Assembly: GCA_039000515.1 (NCBI GenBank)
Contig: JBCFYV010000012.1
Location: 86,768,284-86,832,283 of the forward strand
Direction: 5' to 3'
Source: Timema cristinae
Taxonomy: Eukaryota > Arthropoda > Insecta > Phasmatodea > Timematidae
DNA: 64,000 nucleotides
Shown: in pieces, positions 34,932-47,553 of the stretch
How the letters are laid out: every line of letters begins with the position of its first letter
Numbering within the stretch: position 1 is the stretch's first letter
Notes under the pieces: model-generated
The model's input: the letters and a program-made list of their open reading frames with translations, nothing else
Told to the model about the DNA's origin: nothing
Database searches by the model: none
Program-made: the position numbers and the translations under genes

Positions 34932-37281
34932 CAAAGTAAAGATGCTTAGTGTTTTTTGGTACTAACAAGAGAGTATTTAAGGAATTAAAAACTTTCATTT
35001 GTAACTTTCAAAAACTTTGTGAAACCTTTAATACAAAGGATTACAAACTTTAATAAACCCAAATATTAAGTTTTATTGAAACTGATTGGCTAATATAGTG
35101 ATTAATAACATAATTAAGACCAAAGTTGATTGTCAACTTTTGTACAACCTTTTCTTGAGATTATTAGATTTTTTTTACATTGCTATATAGATTAATATAA
35201 ACTTTTTCACTGTGTTTTATTTAATGTCATATATTTATGTAAATATATTACATTTATAATGGCACTTAAACAAATATATTTGTAAAATGGCATGGCTCAG
35301 CTTCACTGGTCTATATTTGTAAGATGCGCCTAGATCAATATTCACCAAAAGAGATACACAGAAATAAAATTTGCACCACCTCAATAAATGGTCTAACTTG
35401 AAAAATTCACCACTTATGGAAATTAAATATTATCCTTTATTCAAAGATATTGTCACTAAATATAACTTAAATATAACTTAAATATATATTTTTAAATCCC
35501 TAAGTTTATAAAAATGTTTTAGTAGTACAACAAGCATTGGATTAGTAATAGACTTAGTAATGTTGTTGTTGGAAAGGTACAAAGGAATATTTTATTGTGA
35601 TCTATACTTTATAATATTGGTTATATTTGTTTTTACTGCCATTTTAGGTGGAGATTTAAACAAAGTAATTTTTTTTTTTTTAAGTAAATCCAGAACACAA
35701 AATAGTAAAAAATGTTCTGGTGGTGATGTAACATGGTTTTTGCCACACGTTTGCGCCTTAATTATAATATAGGTTTGTGTATCCTCGAAACAGGCTATAT
35801 CTTGGGGTAAATTTATACCAAGTTTGCAATTACAATGGACAAATTTACATCCTTTAGGTAATCCGAATCCAGAACTTAATCACTACATTGTTAAATCTGT
35901 ATTAAAGTAAGGAGTTGTAAATGCTTTAAACTTGGTTCTAAATTTCAATATAACCTCTTCAATTTCTTATAAACATTTTTCTGCACTGGATTTGTACAAA
36001 AATCCAGTGGTACAACTAACATAATGAAGAGGGGGAGACTGAAATGCAAGTTACAATATTCTTACCTAGTTAATTTTGTATTGGCTCTAGCCAACTTTAA
36101 TACTATTATTTTAATCACTGATTTTTATTCACAAGACATGTAATTTTTAATTACACACTAAACAAAACAAATTTATCAATTATTCTCTTTCCATTTTAAA
36201 ACTTAGATATACACATGATAATTTTAGTGCACAAATTATACAAAACATTGTCTTCAGAGTCAAAGTAAAAAGTAAATGAAAATAATCATAGAAATTTACA
36301 AATTGCGCAAAAAGGAATATACTATATCAAAATATTACCTCTTGTTTAATTCGCCTGTAATTAATTGTTTTATATGTATGTGAAATAGTTCTTACTGGAG
36401 GCCTAGGTAGGTAAAGATTTTTAAGACTGGTAGTAGCGGGCAATTGTGAATCTATCTGATTATTTATTTAAATCTAATATGTTAAACATACCCATCACCC
36501 TTTCATTTAACTTACAAGCCTCTTAGTCCACATCCCTTAATAAGAGAAAATTCCACTGTTACAAAGTCTAAAAAAAATTAAAACTTTCACTAAATATTGC
36601 ATATAAATTTAATAAGCCAACAATTAAAATTTTATGATATTTAGTTTTGTATTGGTTATGATATAATGGGTAGTAAAATGCGGAAATAAAAGAAAATTGA
36701 CTTAGACTTAGTTTCTTCTTGAGGTTAATAGTAGTACTTGTGGAGTGGGGATAGAGAGGTGGGAACCTGAAAGGAGTGATAACAAGGAACAGAAATATTT
36801 GCTACAAATTGAATCAAGTCTCATTGGGGGAAAGGAAATTAATAAATAAAAGGTATTTTCTCTTTGTGCAAGAAGCATTTAAATATAAATTTTATCACTT
36901 TGGTTTTTTTTTATAAGTACAATAGTATATAAATAAAACTTTTATTTTTATTTCCTGGCCAATAGAAGGTTTGCAGAAACTTGTATTCATAGTCTACCTT
37001 GACACTTAGACCCTACAAACATGACTTTATGTTCCTGTGTAATACTGTTCCTAATTTAATCTTGTGTACCAAATAGATAAAAATAAATGTTAAAAATGTC
37101 ATTATCTTAATGGTAATGCTCACACACAAAAAAAAATCAATTTATCAACTTAATTACCTCACGACACCTACATATGCTGTAATAGTAAATAAAGCTCTGT
37201 AACTTCTGTCCAATTTCCATGGAAAAAGCCTTTTTGAAAATACAAACTTTTTTTTTAACAATATATTGATATAATTTTACT
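34932..37281. other. Gene-free interval after E3
   Basis: Very AT-rich; nothing identified beyond short direct repeats of ATATAACTTAA near 35460. Confidence 0.55.
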
Positions 37282-37293
37282 TTATTATTATTG

Positions 37294-37358
<65 letters not shown>

Positions 37359-37360
37359 TA
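37282..37360. repeat. (TTA)n microsatellite
   Basis: About 25 TTA/TAT triplets, with two TTG interruptions near the left end. Confidence 0.92.
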
Positions 37361-37854
37361 GCTGCTATTGATCATATCTATCAAAAGAGGCAGCTGCAGA
37401 TAACATGACCTTACATATGAATACTTGAAAGTAGATCTACAGTCTGATTTCGGTACGAAGAACAGTAGAAAATTTCTGGAAAAGTAACTAGATTTATAAA
37501 ACGTATCGCCAAAATATGTTTTGAAATATCAGCTGTCTGGCAGCTGTCACTTTTGACAAGCAAAGTTTTGAAACTAAGAAAACTTATAAAAAGAATAAAA
37601 CCATTTGAATTTTTTTAGTAAATTTTTTTTCTCTAACTTATGCTAAAAAAAATCAACAAAAATTTTTTTTTCACTTTATTTTAAAATTAAATTAGTGTTT
37701 AATGGCTATACAGTATAATATGTTGGATTTGTAAGAGCTTAACTTGACATAATATTTTGATAAGGTAATGATTTTTATAATTTAATTTAATGTGTGTAAA
37801 AACAAGTTAGCAACTATAAGAGTTATTTACTATCTCACCCCTGGACTAGAACCT
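37361..37854. other. Gene-free interval
   Basis: AT-rich; includes an ATTAAA on the minus strand near 37788 that could serve the minus-strand exon next to it. Confidence 0.4.
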
Positions 37855-38032
37855 TTAAAATGTATCATCTAGAGGTGTAGCCAGAACTTCTTCTGCATCA
37901 TCACTGGAGTTGGACTCATCTTCGCCTAGGTTAATTATTAAAGGTGGGTGTCTGTCATTCACGTCGACCCTCATCTCCCTTTCCCAATCTTCTTGAATAA
38001 GTTTCTCACACTGGTCCACGTGCTTACTCCAG
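37855..38032 (-). CDS. Possible terminal coding exon on the minus strand
   Basis: After a minus-strand acceptor (AAATGTTTTAG) comes a 178-base open stretch encoding 59 residues to a stop. It starts SWSKHVDQCEKLIQEDWERE, then RHPPLIINLG, then an acidic tail EDESNSSDDAEE and the end LDDTF. It is much less AT-rich than its surroundings and has clear amino-acid composition, which favours a real exon. I do not recognise the protein. Upstream exons would lie at higher coordinates and I cannot identify them. If real, a gene runs opposite to and inside the zinc-finger array. It could also be a retained piece of a dead gene. Confidence 0.5.
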
Positions 38033-39125
38033 CTAAAACATTTATATTTATAACATAAAACAAACATTTAATAAGGGAGTAAGTGAGAATGATTGCTAAT
38101 TAGTGTATATATGCAAGGATCCTGTGGCTTATCAAGGTTACTAATTAGCATGTCACCCTCTTAGAGCAACAAATAATGTGAAGTAAGGGAATGAGTGGGA
38201 GCCAAGAGAAACAATATTATACAATAATTGGACCAACACAAACATATTTAACACTTTCAAAACATATTCTCAGCTAGACTTTCACCTACACAGAAAAAAC
38301 TTTTTTAATTTTTTAGGAAATAACAAATGATATATTAACTAAAAAACCAGCACATTTTAGGAACTTAAAAAAATTAAATTATCCACAGCACACATTGGAT
38401 TTTAAAAGTTCAAAGACAAGTTTGGAGCAACATAATTATTTATTCTGATAATCTAGTGAGATATCTTGTAAAGTGCTCTTATTAGGTTTCTGAGTAAAAG
38501 TACTGAGTTAAAGACAAAACCAAAAGGTCATACGAATAATAAACAATAAACTCACACAATCAGCTAGTTATGTAGATTTAGGTGAGGTGTTGTCGTGTGA
38601 AATAAAATGTGCATATAGGCTCATAATGAATAATCCACATTCGAAATGCTACCTGATGTGTAGGTAAAATTTACTATAAAATTGTATTTTATTGACTATA
38701 GGCCCAACCCCGAGATAATATCACTATGTATAGTAGTCTATACACTAGCAAGTAGAATTGCCTATATGTAATGTACAATCCATTTATCATTCAAACACCA
38801 ATTTGATAATTGAGAGACATTTAGGCCCTATGATATTTTCATGTCAACATTTGTGAGATAAACCCACTATGACATGGCATACACTTTTGTAAACACCATT
38901 GCATTTGATATTTTATCACAAATTCCGCCAACTTTACTATTTCATCTTCAATGGTATCTATATTAGCTAAATTCACTATTTATTAATCAAATAAACCTTT
39001 TATCCTTGCAATTGTTTATAAAGCATGAACACAAGAAAAAAGACAATAAATGCTATTCTTCGAGCTAAGATTCAATGAACTTAAGTTACTTGGAGGGTGA
39101 AATGCAGGGCTGTTCGAGTCATATA
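38033..39125. other. Gene-free interval
   Basis: AT-rich, no coding sequence supported. Confidence 0.5.
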
Positions 39126-40760
39126 AACCCCACTCAGATGTGCAGTTAAGTGCCATCTATGACCAGAACTTGGAACTAACAGTTCAAGGAATGCCTTTCT
39201 GCAAAACAATTGCAGATGAATGTCAGCCTTTCCTGCAACGGTTCCAGACATCAAAACCAATGGCTCCATATCTTTTTGAAGCCGTAGAAAAACTTCTAAG
39301 GTACCTTATGAATCGTTGCGTGAAACATGATCTGATGAAGTGCACAGGTCCAAAGTTACTGTCTATCGACACAAAAAAATCAGAAAATTTGATCCTTAGC
39401 AAAAATATTGATGTAGGATTTGCAACAAAACGTTTGTAAGGAGAAACTGCAATCAACAGTAACAGAAAGAAAAAAACTAGAATTTATACACGAGTGCCTC
39501 AGTATGTTAACCACCATGATTGCAAAACTACAAGAAAGAAGTCCCTTAAAACAGAAAGCTGTGAGAGGTTTGTCTTCATTGGATCCTTGTGTTATTCAAC
39601 ATTAACCTCAACTGGGCCAGAAGAGATTTTCTTTTCTTTTGGAGGAACTCAACCATGCCAACATCATAAATGATGTTCTGGCTGAAAATGCCAAGAAAGA
39701 ATACTTGCATTTTTGAAACCTCAAAAAATCTCAGCTTTAAGAAATATTTCATCCTTGTGATAATTTTAGTGATGAAGTAGGACTTGACACTATTTATTGT
39801 AGCTTTCTAATAGGAGATTCAAACTACAAACATCTTTAGGAAGTAATAAAGATTTGCCTTGTCTTGTCACATGGGAATGCAACTGTTGAAGGTGGTTTTT
39901 CAGTCAATAAATCTTTACTGGTTGAAAATAGGCAAGAAAAAACAGTCACTGCACAGTGTCACAATCATGATGAGATACAAGAAGAGGGAGGGATTAAAAC
40001 ATACACATTAGCAAAAAGATGTTGGATTACGTGAGAGGTGCTCGGAAACGCTATCATGAATATTTGGAGCTGAAGAAGCAGGAAAGAAGTGAAGAAGACA
40101 AGAAGAAGGCAGAAAAGAGGAAATTAGATATACAAGTTAAAGATTTAGAAGGAAAAAGAAAAAAATTAATGATGGCAACTGAAGAGAAATGAGAAGCAAT
40201 AGAAGTGGAGTTGCAAGAACTGAAGAAGAAACAAGCTTCACTTTAGTAAATATAGCATAGTATCTAATTGTATGACTTTTGATAATTTTAATAAAAAGAA
40301 AATTGACTTGAGACATGAATAATATGAATGCAGACACAGTTCCTCCTGTTGTGAGCTATTCAGTTCTGGATATGTACAGTTTAGGTAAAATAAGACTGTA
40401 ATGATACCAAACTTTTTAGTATGTTCTTAGTGTTATTTAGTACGTATTTCTGCACATGATACCAAAGTGAATCAAGTTTGTTACAACTTTTTGATAGGGT
40501 TAGACATATTTAATTATTTTTTCCATCATTTTCCCTGAACGTCTTGTCTGCTTTCTTATTCTTCCATGAGAGGTGAGGCAAGGTCGGCTATAGGGGAAGA
40601 GGAGGAGGCCGAAATAAATGTATTTAAATTAATATTTTCACATGTATAGTATCGTAAAGTTATAGTAGAAATTTTATCAAAAATTGGTCAGGAAACTTGG
40701 GAAAATAGTCAGGAAAAGTCAGGGAGAATTTTTTTTACAAATACTGTAGAAACCCTGGAT
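39126..40760 (+). mobile_element. Decayed hAT-type DNA transposon with C-terminal transposase part
   Basis: Broken frames include a 99-residue segment (LFEAVEKLLRYLMNR) and LSHGNATVEGGFSVNKSLL then VENRQEKTV at about 39861-39955. The latter matches the conserved dimerisation-type end of hAT-like transposases. A basic/acidic coiled stretch follows (EELKKQERSEEDKK type) to about 40245. The right end has a TCAGGAAAAGTCAGGGAGAA segment and GTAGAAACCCTG at 40748-40759. That end resembles the GTAGACACCCTG terminus of the elements ending at 42671 and 57144. No left terminus was found, so the copy is 5' truncated or too diverged. Multiple stops make it inactive. Confidence 0.65.
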
Positions 40761-40837
40761 TAATTTCTTAATAAAATGTGTAGGATTGATAAGGGTAACT
40801 TAGAAGAAACCAGCTTAGGTGGCTGCAGGGTCTAAAG

Positions 40838-40895
40838 CAGTGGTTCTCCAACTTCTTAGCTACGCGGACCCTCTAACCATGGAACAGCTTATTTA
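40838..40895 (+). mobile_element. hAT-like terminus (CAGTGGTTCTC type)
   Basis: CAGTGGTTCTCCAACTTCTT closely matches the classic terminal repeat of a large group of hAT non-autonomous elements, followed by CGCGGACCCTCT. The matching right end is not seen nearby. Confidence 0.6.
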
Positions 40896-41020
40896 TGGGA
40901 ACCTTGAAGTAGGATAAATAAAATTTAAAATATCAATTTATAGTATATTATAGAGATGTTAATCATTTATTTTTAATGTAAATAGAGTTACAATATAAAT
41001 TAAAATAAAATATATGTATA

Positions 41021-41257
41021 TATTATTATTATTAGCACCGTGTCTTACTACCCATTTGGGTTTTACGATAATGTGTAATGGTAGGGTGATTGTGAGATGA
41101 AATGGAGGACCTACAGTTTAACGTGGAATCCGAACCACGGTGGAGGCCTGGCATTCCCCACATTCCCAAGTTGTGATTAGTACACGTCTTGTCAGAGGTG
41201 AAGGAAGGGTTTGGTAATCAGATAAAAATGTGCTGGGACCAAGGATTGAACCCCGCA
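41021..41257 (-). mobile_element. SINE family 1, copy C
   Basis: Reverse copy. The plus strand begins with ATT repeats and GCACCGTGTCTTACTACCC and ends with AAGGATTGAACCCC, the reverse complement of a B box. It contains GGTGGAGGCCTGGCATTCC. Confidence 0.82.
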
Positions 41258-41269
41258 CGCACACACACA

Positions 41270-42671
41270 CACATGTGTATTATAGATGGGTCGGATCCAC
41301 TTTTTTCAAATCTGTAACTTAATTTTGCCATCAAAACCCTAATTAAAATTTGAGTTTTATAAAATATTTTAATATTATAAGTGTTTAACTTTCTCAATAA
41401 CTAGTATTTTTTTCCTTCACTTATGATTTTGTTTACATTAAATGGTAAATTATTGATCTGGGGTTTATTTGTTAGGGTTTTCCTATCATTATTTTGGTTT
41501 TAACCCCAAGAAACTATTTAACTATTTTAATACCTTTAAAAAATAACTCATACTTAGTACCTATTTTAAAAAATGATTATGATTTGAGTCTTGAATCCAT
41601 GAATATTTCCTATAGGTTCTAGAGTCTCATCCTTAGTATGTACTAGAATGTATGTGTCATTACACTTGATTCTTGATGTAAAAATGTTTAACCATGACAG
41701 ACCAGGCCTACCTTAACTTTCTATCATTTAATGATTTTGAAATAGGGATTGTTTGTTTCTGAGTACCTTTCATTTAGTGTATAATGTCCCTGATTTTACC
41801 CTAAAGCTTATTTGAAAGCATTGACAATATTCGCCTCTTCATTATGTATATATATATACATATATATATTTTTTATTTTTATTTGAATTATATATTTTAT
41901 TACTTGGCGCTTAAAGAAATTCTTCTAAATTATTCATATATGATAGTTACCAGATTCTAACTAGGAAATTACTTGTTATTTCTTGTTGTTATGTTCACGC
42001 CCTGAAGTTAGGAGACATCAGCTACTATAACTAACTTCAGTGTGTGACGTAAAGTGGAATCAAAATTGCAATGTAAAAGTCTTTTAAAATTAACTTCCTG
42101 CTCTGGAACAACCCAGAACATTATAGATGTTCAATTTGACCAGTGTCCGGTTCTCGGCCATTCTATATGCTTCTATACATTTTCACGAACTAAATATTTT
42201 AGTAAGTTCCATTGGGTTGAGTTATACCATGGGTGGTGTAATCTCAGGGCTCACTGTGATGCCAATCTTTGTCTCGGACGGACGTATGTTAGGCGCTCGT
42301 CTAGATTGTGTGCAACATGGTCATTTTTCTATCCAAAGTATCAATAATTATCATTGAATAAACCAATATCAAATTCTATCTGACGTTAGTTATTTCTATC
42401 ATAAAAAGTGATGCCTAATGTCCGGGAATAATAATAACTATTTTATAATGTAACAAATGACGTAACCGGGGGACAATTAAACAAGTAAAAATCCCATAAT
42501 GTTATAAATGACTTCCAAACGTGAGGCATTTATCACCAACATTATTGCTTAAGGTGGCAATTGGCGTCCAAACGAGGGGCCCATTATGAGAACATAACAA
42601 GTGGTTTTCTTAAAAAAATATGTACTGGAAATATACTGGAATTTCAAAACTATAGTCAGGTAGACACCCTG
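41270..42671 (+). mobile_element. TIR element family, long copy
   Basis: The stretch 41275-41805 aligns with 56580-57090 at high similarity (TTTTGGTTTTAACCCCAAGA is common to both). The stretch 42612-42671 aligns with 57085-57144, including the terminal GGTAGACACCCTG. About 800 bases in between have no counterpart in the other copy. The left terminus is missing. The intervening 42054-42357 has 97- and 76-codon open frames that may be remnants of the longer, coding version, but I do not recognise them. Confidence 0.75.
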
Positions 42672-43199
42672 GCAACATGTAGTAAGACTTTGTTTATTAA
42701 TAGTTTAGAGGAAATTCACTTATCATTGGTATGGAGAGAGGGTGGAAAAACTGCATTGATCAATTTTAATAACTGTCGTTAGTGCATTCAAACTATATTC
42801 AAGCCTAAATTTCTCCATTAATGGCATCCGAATTTGCTACAAATTGACTGCCTTAGGCTATACAACCACTGTTACAGACAATCGACAGGTTTTTCAGCTA
42901 TGGCCGGAAAATGAGAAAACCCTTTTGGGTGCATTGGTTTTCCACATAAGTCTTAAATGTGGTTTTTCCCATCCAAATTCAGTGAATTCCTTCCTCACTC
43001 TTTGTTGCTACATTAGAATCAGAGACATATTGATTACATAAAATAAATTTATTTACAAGAAGTAGTATAATGTACAAAGATTGTGCTTAAAGCTTCACTA
43101 GCTAAAATTATAGTAATTTTATTATTTAAAAAAATAATGTTGACCAATGATCATGGAATTAAAAGATTTATTTTCATTCCTCAATTTTTTTTCTCCCCA
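42672..43199. other. Gene-free interval
   Basis: AT-rich, nothing identified. Confidence 0.5.
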
Positions 43200-43250
43200 A
43201 ACTCCCATTGTACTCCAGTGTGTCATGGCACACCAGTTAAAAAGCGCTTA
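43200..43250 (-). mobile_element. hAT-like terminus (CGCTTTTTAACTGGTGTGCC type)
   Basis: The minus strand reads AGCGCTTTTTAACTGGTGTG followed by CCATGACACACTGGAGT. This resembles the ends of many hAT elements with nested GTGTGCC repeats. A diverged relative may lie at about 44955-44985. Confidence 0.55.
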
Positions 43251-43320
43251 GACTAACAGATTATTTGAGTCTTACATAGCACCAACAATTCCAAACATGT
43301 TTTTTTTTTAAAAGCATGAC

Positions 43321-43564
43321 ATTTTTTCAAGAATTTTGTTTTTAAAAAAAACCTCTCCCTTCAAAGTATTATTAATAATTTATATATTTTAGTATTTCTC
43401 AATTCCTTGGGGAAAAGCTTATTGTATTAATATAAAAATCATAGCATATGTATATATGCTATGATTTTTATATTGAGAATTGAGAAATACTAAAATATAT
43501 AAATTATTAATAATACTTTGAAGGGGGAGGGTTTTTTTTAAAACAAAATTTTTCTTGAAAAAAT
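43321..43564. repeat. Large fold-back repeat
   Basis: The arms 43321-43405 and 43477-43564 are inverted copies of about 85 bases with few differences (left AATTTATATATTTTAGTATT, right its reverse complement). A second perfect palindrome sits in the middle (43429-43474, centred on GCATATGTATATATGC). The whole unit would fold into a long cruciform or hairpin, as in fold-back MITEs. Confidence 0.9.
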
Positions 43565-43579
43565 TTCATTTCATTTTTT

Positions 43580-43775
43580 AGAGTCAACATTATATTCACT
43601 ATTATTTTATATATATATATATAAAATGATAGTGAATATAATGTTATATGTTATAATATAATTTTATATATATATATAAAATAATAGTGAATATAATGTT
43701 GACTCTAAAAATATATATTTATAAAGGGCAATATGAAACATAATAATAGTGAATATAATGTTGACTCTAAAATTA
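43580..43775. repeat. Second fold-back repeat with an extra arm copy
   Basis: The arm GAGTCAACATTATATTCACT (43581-43600) recurs inverted at 43629-43645 (partial), 43685-43706 and 43746-43770, separated by AT runs. There are three inverted copies for one direct copy, so it is more than a simple hairpin. Confidence 0.85.
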
Positions 43776-45998
43776 TGTTTGTAATTTTAAAGTTCGTTTT
43801 ACACCAGTATCATACCATAGTTTTTATCTTGACATTGTGAGGTGTAGCCAGTGGTGGAGGAACAGTGGTTATTGTTCTCCCCTTCCCCCCCCCCCCCTCC
43901 CCTTCCTTAGCCCTACTTTGATTATAATAAACAGTTTCTAGAGGCTTTTATTATTCTTATAAAATTCAGATGGCGAGCATACTAAAAATATCTTTCAGAG
44001 GCATCACTAAATAGCTTTTAGTCATCCAGTTTTCCAAAAATTGTCAGGGAAGAACCACTTCAAATATTTTCTAAAGGTAACCAATTTCCAAACATTTATT
44101 AGAAGAATACCACTCCAAAATAGCTTCTTTGAAGTAACAATTTCCAGACATTTGGCTGGGAAAACTAGATTTTTTTTAAATCTGTTTTTGCTGCAGCTAA
44201 TTTCCCCCATCCCTTCTTCATAAATGAGGCTCCACCACCACTGTGTGTGGCAAATTTGCACTCATACCACATAATCATTACTCGTGGCTGAACACATCGG
44301 CAGTGGAATAGTGACTCACTGATCCAGATCTTTAAAAAAATAGTGTGATATGGGCGTAAAGTAATATTTCCATACTTGTACCCTCTATATTTTTTTGAGA
44401 AAGTAAAGGTGTTGGGTAGAAATACATATTAAAAAATACCTTCTCAAGTTCTAAAATTAGGCGTCATGCTTAGCACATCTTTTACAAAACATTTTCAGTC
44501 GGAATCATTTTTTCAAATTCTCACAAGAGAAAGAAAAGCTTTTTTTTAAATTGGGACATTTATTTTTCATTGCCAGGAAAATCGGGAACTATGCTGGAAT
44601 TTTACTCAAGAGTTTTAGTGGCCAACCTCTAATTGGCTACCATGTTGTTCATTTCTTGGGTACCCTTTTTCTTAATGTAGATAAAGCTGTGTAGAAACTA
44701 TGTTTAGCTTATTGGAAAATAAGTAATTTTTGAATTAACTATTTCGTTATCACCAAATGCATATACAGTATGCTATAATTATAATTTTGTTTGTAATTTG
44801 TCTCTTTTCTTAACTGCTTTCAATAACCCTTACTTAAATATTTTTCTTTCAGTTTTAAGAAACTATTTGATCATTAAAGTATTTTCTGAAAAACTATCAA
44901 CTGTTACAGGACTATATTTTTATTTATATACTATGGAGAAGTACATGTTCTGAAACAAAGTTTTTCGAACTGTGGTGTGTGCACTAATGAGTTTTATTAA
45001 CCTTAATACTTTTTTTTATGATTGCAAGTTTGAAAAGCAAATTAATACAGAATTTGTTATGTTTTTCTCACTGTTATGAGTTTAGCTTACCACTATAGCT
45101 TCGTTAAAATTAAGATAGATTGTTTGTATTTTTAATAATCAAAGGTATTTGTTTTCTTTCTTTTATGAATGCTGAAAGTAGCATGTTGGTTAGGCCATGG
45201 ACTTGAAAGGGGCACACAACTTTCGAATGGTTTATAATTACCTTGTAGGTCCTTACAGTTCTACTGTTTTCTGTTGAAGAAATAAATCGCCAAAATTATA
45301 ATGATACAATTTGAATCAAATTATCTTGGTTGAAACTTATTATTTTTATGATGGCATCTACTTCATATTTGTTTTGAAATCATTATTTTTAGTTTATTTT
45401 GTATCTAGTTTTTTCTGCTCACATAAGCTATGATTATGCTTTGGTTTGAAACCACTAATTAGAATGATTTTACTCCACAGCATTCGAAAGCTGCTCGGAG
45501 GTTTTACCTCATTTTTGAACTTAAATTGAAAAGTTTTTTATTTTTAAGTGAAAAACACATTTATATTTCCTAGTCTTTGGAGGGTAGAAAATCTTGGTCT
45601 CATAAGTTTACACTTATACATATACATACATAATACATTGATAATAAAAACAAAAACAATTGAAACAATATCCCTTGGCAGGAACCAACATTGCTGGGTG
45701 GTTGTCCTAACTTGCGAAAACAAAATGATCAGGCGTTTCCAGGGGCTAATAACCCAATTATTTTGATATGAATGACTGAAGAAACATTTGATGAAATTAC
45801 TTTAGGAAGCTGTGTATCTAAAATAAGTTCCTAAGGGTCCATGTAATAACTACTTATAATAACAATGTCCTAGTTCAATAAAGTTCAAAAAGGCACATAT
45901 GGACTTACCTTATAATTAAAAAGTATGAATTTTGGACTTCCAGCACAGTTTACAGAAAGCCCCAGTGAAGTAATTAAGAAACGTTATCTGTCTTACAG
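43776..45998 (+). other. Gene-free interval up to the E4 acceptor
   Basis: AT-rich with a C-rich run at 43880-43903. No coding sequence. An open frame extends from 45925 to the acceptor at 45998 but the sequence before the acceptor has no finger-gene character. The acceptor is ATCTGTCTTACAG. Confidence 0.55.
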
Positions 45999-47385
45999 GT
46001 GGGAAGAATCATATACAATGGGAGCAGTTCCTAAAGAGAGAAGTGTGAATAGAAATGATGTTGGAAAACAATCTGAGATTAAGTGTAAAGTTAAGACTTT
46101 TCGCAGTCAGCCATTGGCTCCCAATTATGATTCAATACTATCCAAGCTACAAAAGGATGATGATACTTTGGCTACAGAAGGTGAGATTGCACTCATATCT
46201 CTGAGTAGGGAAAAGAATGAGTGCAAATACTTAAAGTCAACAGATGAACATGTTGAAAACTATTGTAAGCAGTTGCTCGATGAAGCTGGTTCTCAGAACG
46301 AAAGCATGGTTGGAGTGTTGAAAAGAAGTTCTTTAAACTCTCATAAGAGTGACAGAAAAATTAAATTTGACATAAATCTTGAGCAAATAAAGAAATGTGT
46401 TCCAACAAAGGAGAACAAGAGCATTGATAATAAAAATTATTCTATTATTCCCAACCCAAATGTGGAAGAAACTAAACCATACACATGTGCAAAATGTGAG
46501 ACTGTTTGGAAGGAAAGAGGTTGTTTTATTAAACACCTTAAGGCATGCTCTAATGTTGAAGATAATGTCCTTGCATCATTGTCAAAAGTTTCAAAATCAA
46601 TTCAATACATTTGTTCAATTTGTGGTAAAGGTCTTTCTCGTAAGTTTGATTTAGAACGACACACATTGACACATAACAAGACACTTCAGTGTAGCAAGTG
46701 CAACACTACCTTCCCTGGTAAGAAGAGTTTACTGACCCACATAAATACTGATTGTTCCCATGATGTATTCGTCTATCCTTGCCCATTGTGTGGTAGACTG
46801 TTTGGTAGACACTATGATATGTTGCGGCACAAGAAAGTGCTTCATGCACAGACACAGGAGACCCGAGTGGACATAGACAAGCTGACCACACTTGTGCGGC
46901 AACAACAAGACATTGAATCGGCACGTGATCTGGTTGATGGACGTTGGTTGTACAGGTGTCATCAATGCCACCAACACACTCGAAACAGATATTCCTACCT
47001 ACGCCATCTCCGCATCCACACTGGAGAGAAGCCATTAACTTGCCATGTATGTGGTAAACAGTTTCGCATCAAAGAAGTTCTTCGAAAGCATATTAGTGAG
47101 GTTCATGAACGTCACAAAAACTTTCTCTGTAGCATTTGTGGCAAGGTTTTTCCAAGTAACTCTGCCTTGAAAGACCATAGTCTCATTCATTCAGAGGAGC
47201 GATCATTTGTGTGCCACATGTGCGGAAAGGCTTTCAAGTCAGGGAGCTGCCTGAACAGTCATATGAGGTTTCATGAGAGGAAAACTCTCTACAAATGTCC
47301 ACATTGCGGTAAAGAGTTTGTTACTCGACAGATTATGCATCGGCATTCCCGCATCCATTTGGTTGAAGGAAAGACAACCATGTGA
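45999..47385 (+). CDS. E4: divergent terminal zinc-finger exon, 9 fingers
   Basis: Starts at CTGTCTTACAG|GTGG, same phase as the other exons, and encodes about 461 residues. About 165 residues without fingers come first, rich in Lys, Ser and Asp. Nine fingers follow from YTCAKC (46480) to YKCPHC. The first and third end in Cys rather than the last His (KHLKAC; HINTDC), so they are C2HC-type or degenerate. Fingers 5-9 align with the C-terminal fingers of E3 and E5. The usual EGIK linker is replaced by HERHKNF and the TGERP linker by SEERS. It lacks the final AQERYLKNH finger present in E3 and E5. It ends EGKTTM. The divergence points to an older duplicate or relaxed constraint; the frame is intact, so it is probably used. 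Confidence 0.92.
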
Positions 47386-47547
47386 TTGCATGCACAATTT
47401 AGATTACAGCAGTTTGAAAAAGGTGTATTTTCACGATTGAATTGTTATTGATATTTATAACCAAAACTTTGTTGTTCTCCTAGTATCGTGCCTGGTTATG
47501 AGTGCTTATGGCAGAGACCTTGGTTTGCTAATGCTTTCTTAGACTAA

Positions 47548-47553
47548 AATAAA
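47548..47553 (+). terminator. Poly(A) signal of E4
   Basis: AATAAA 163 bases after the E4 stop. Confidence 0.6.

Noticed and set aside
42054..42357. Two overlapping frames of 97 and 76 codons
   Set aside because: Balanced composition but no recognisable domain, and they lie within a transposon copy; not enough to call a gene.
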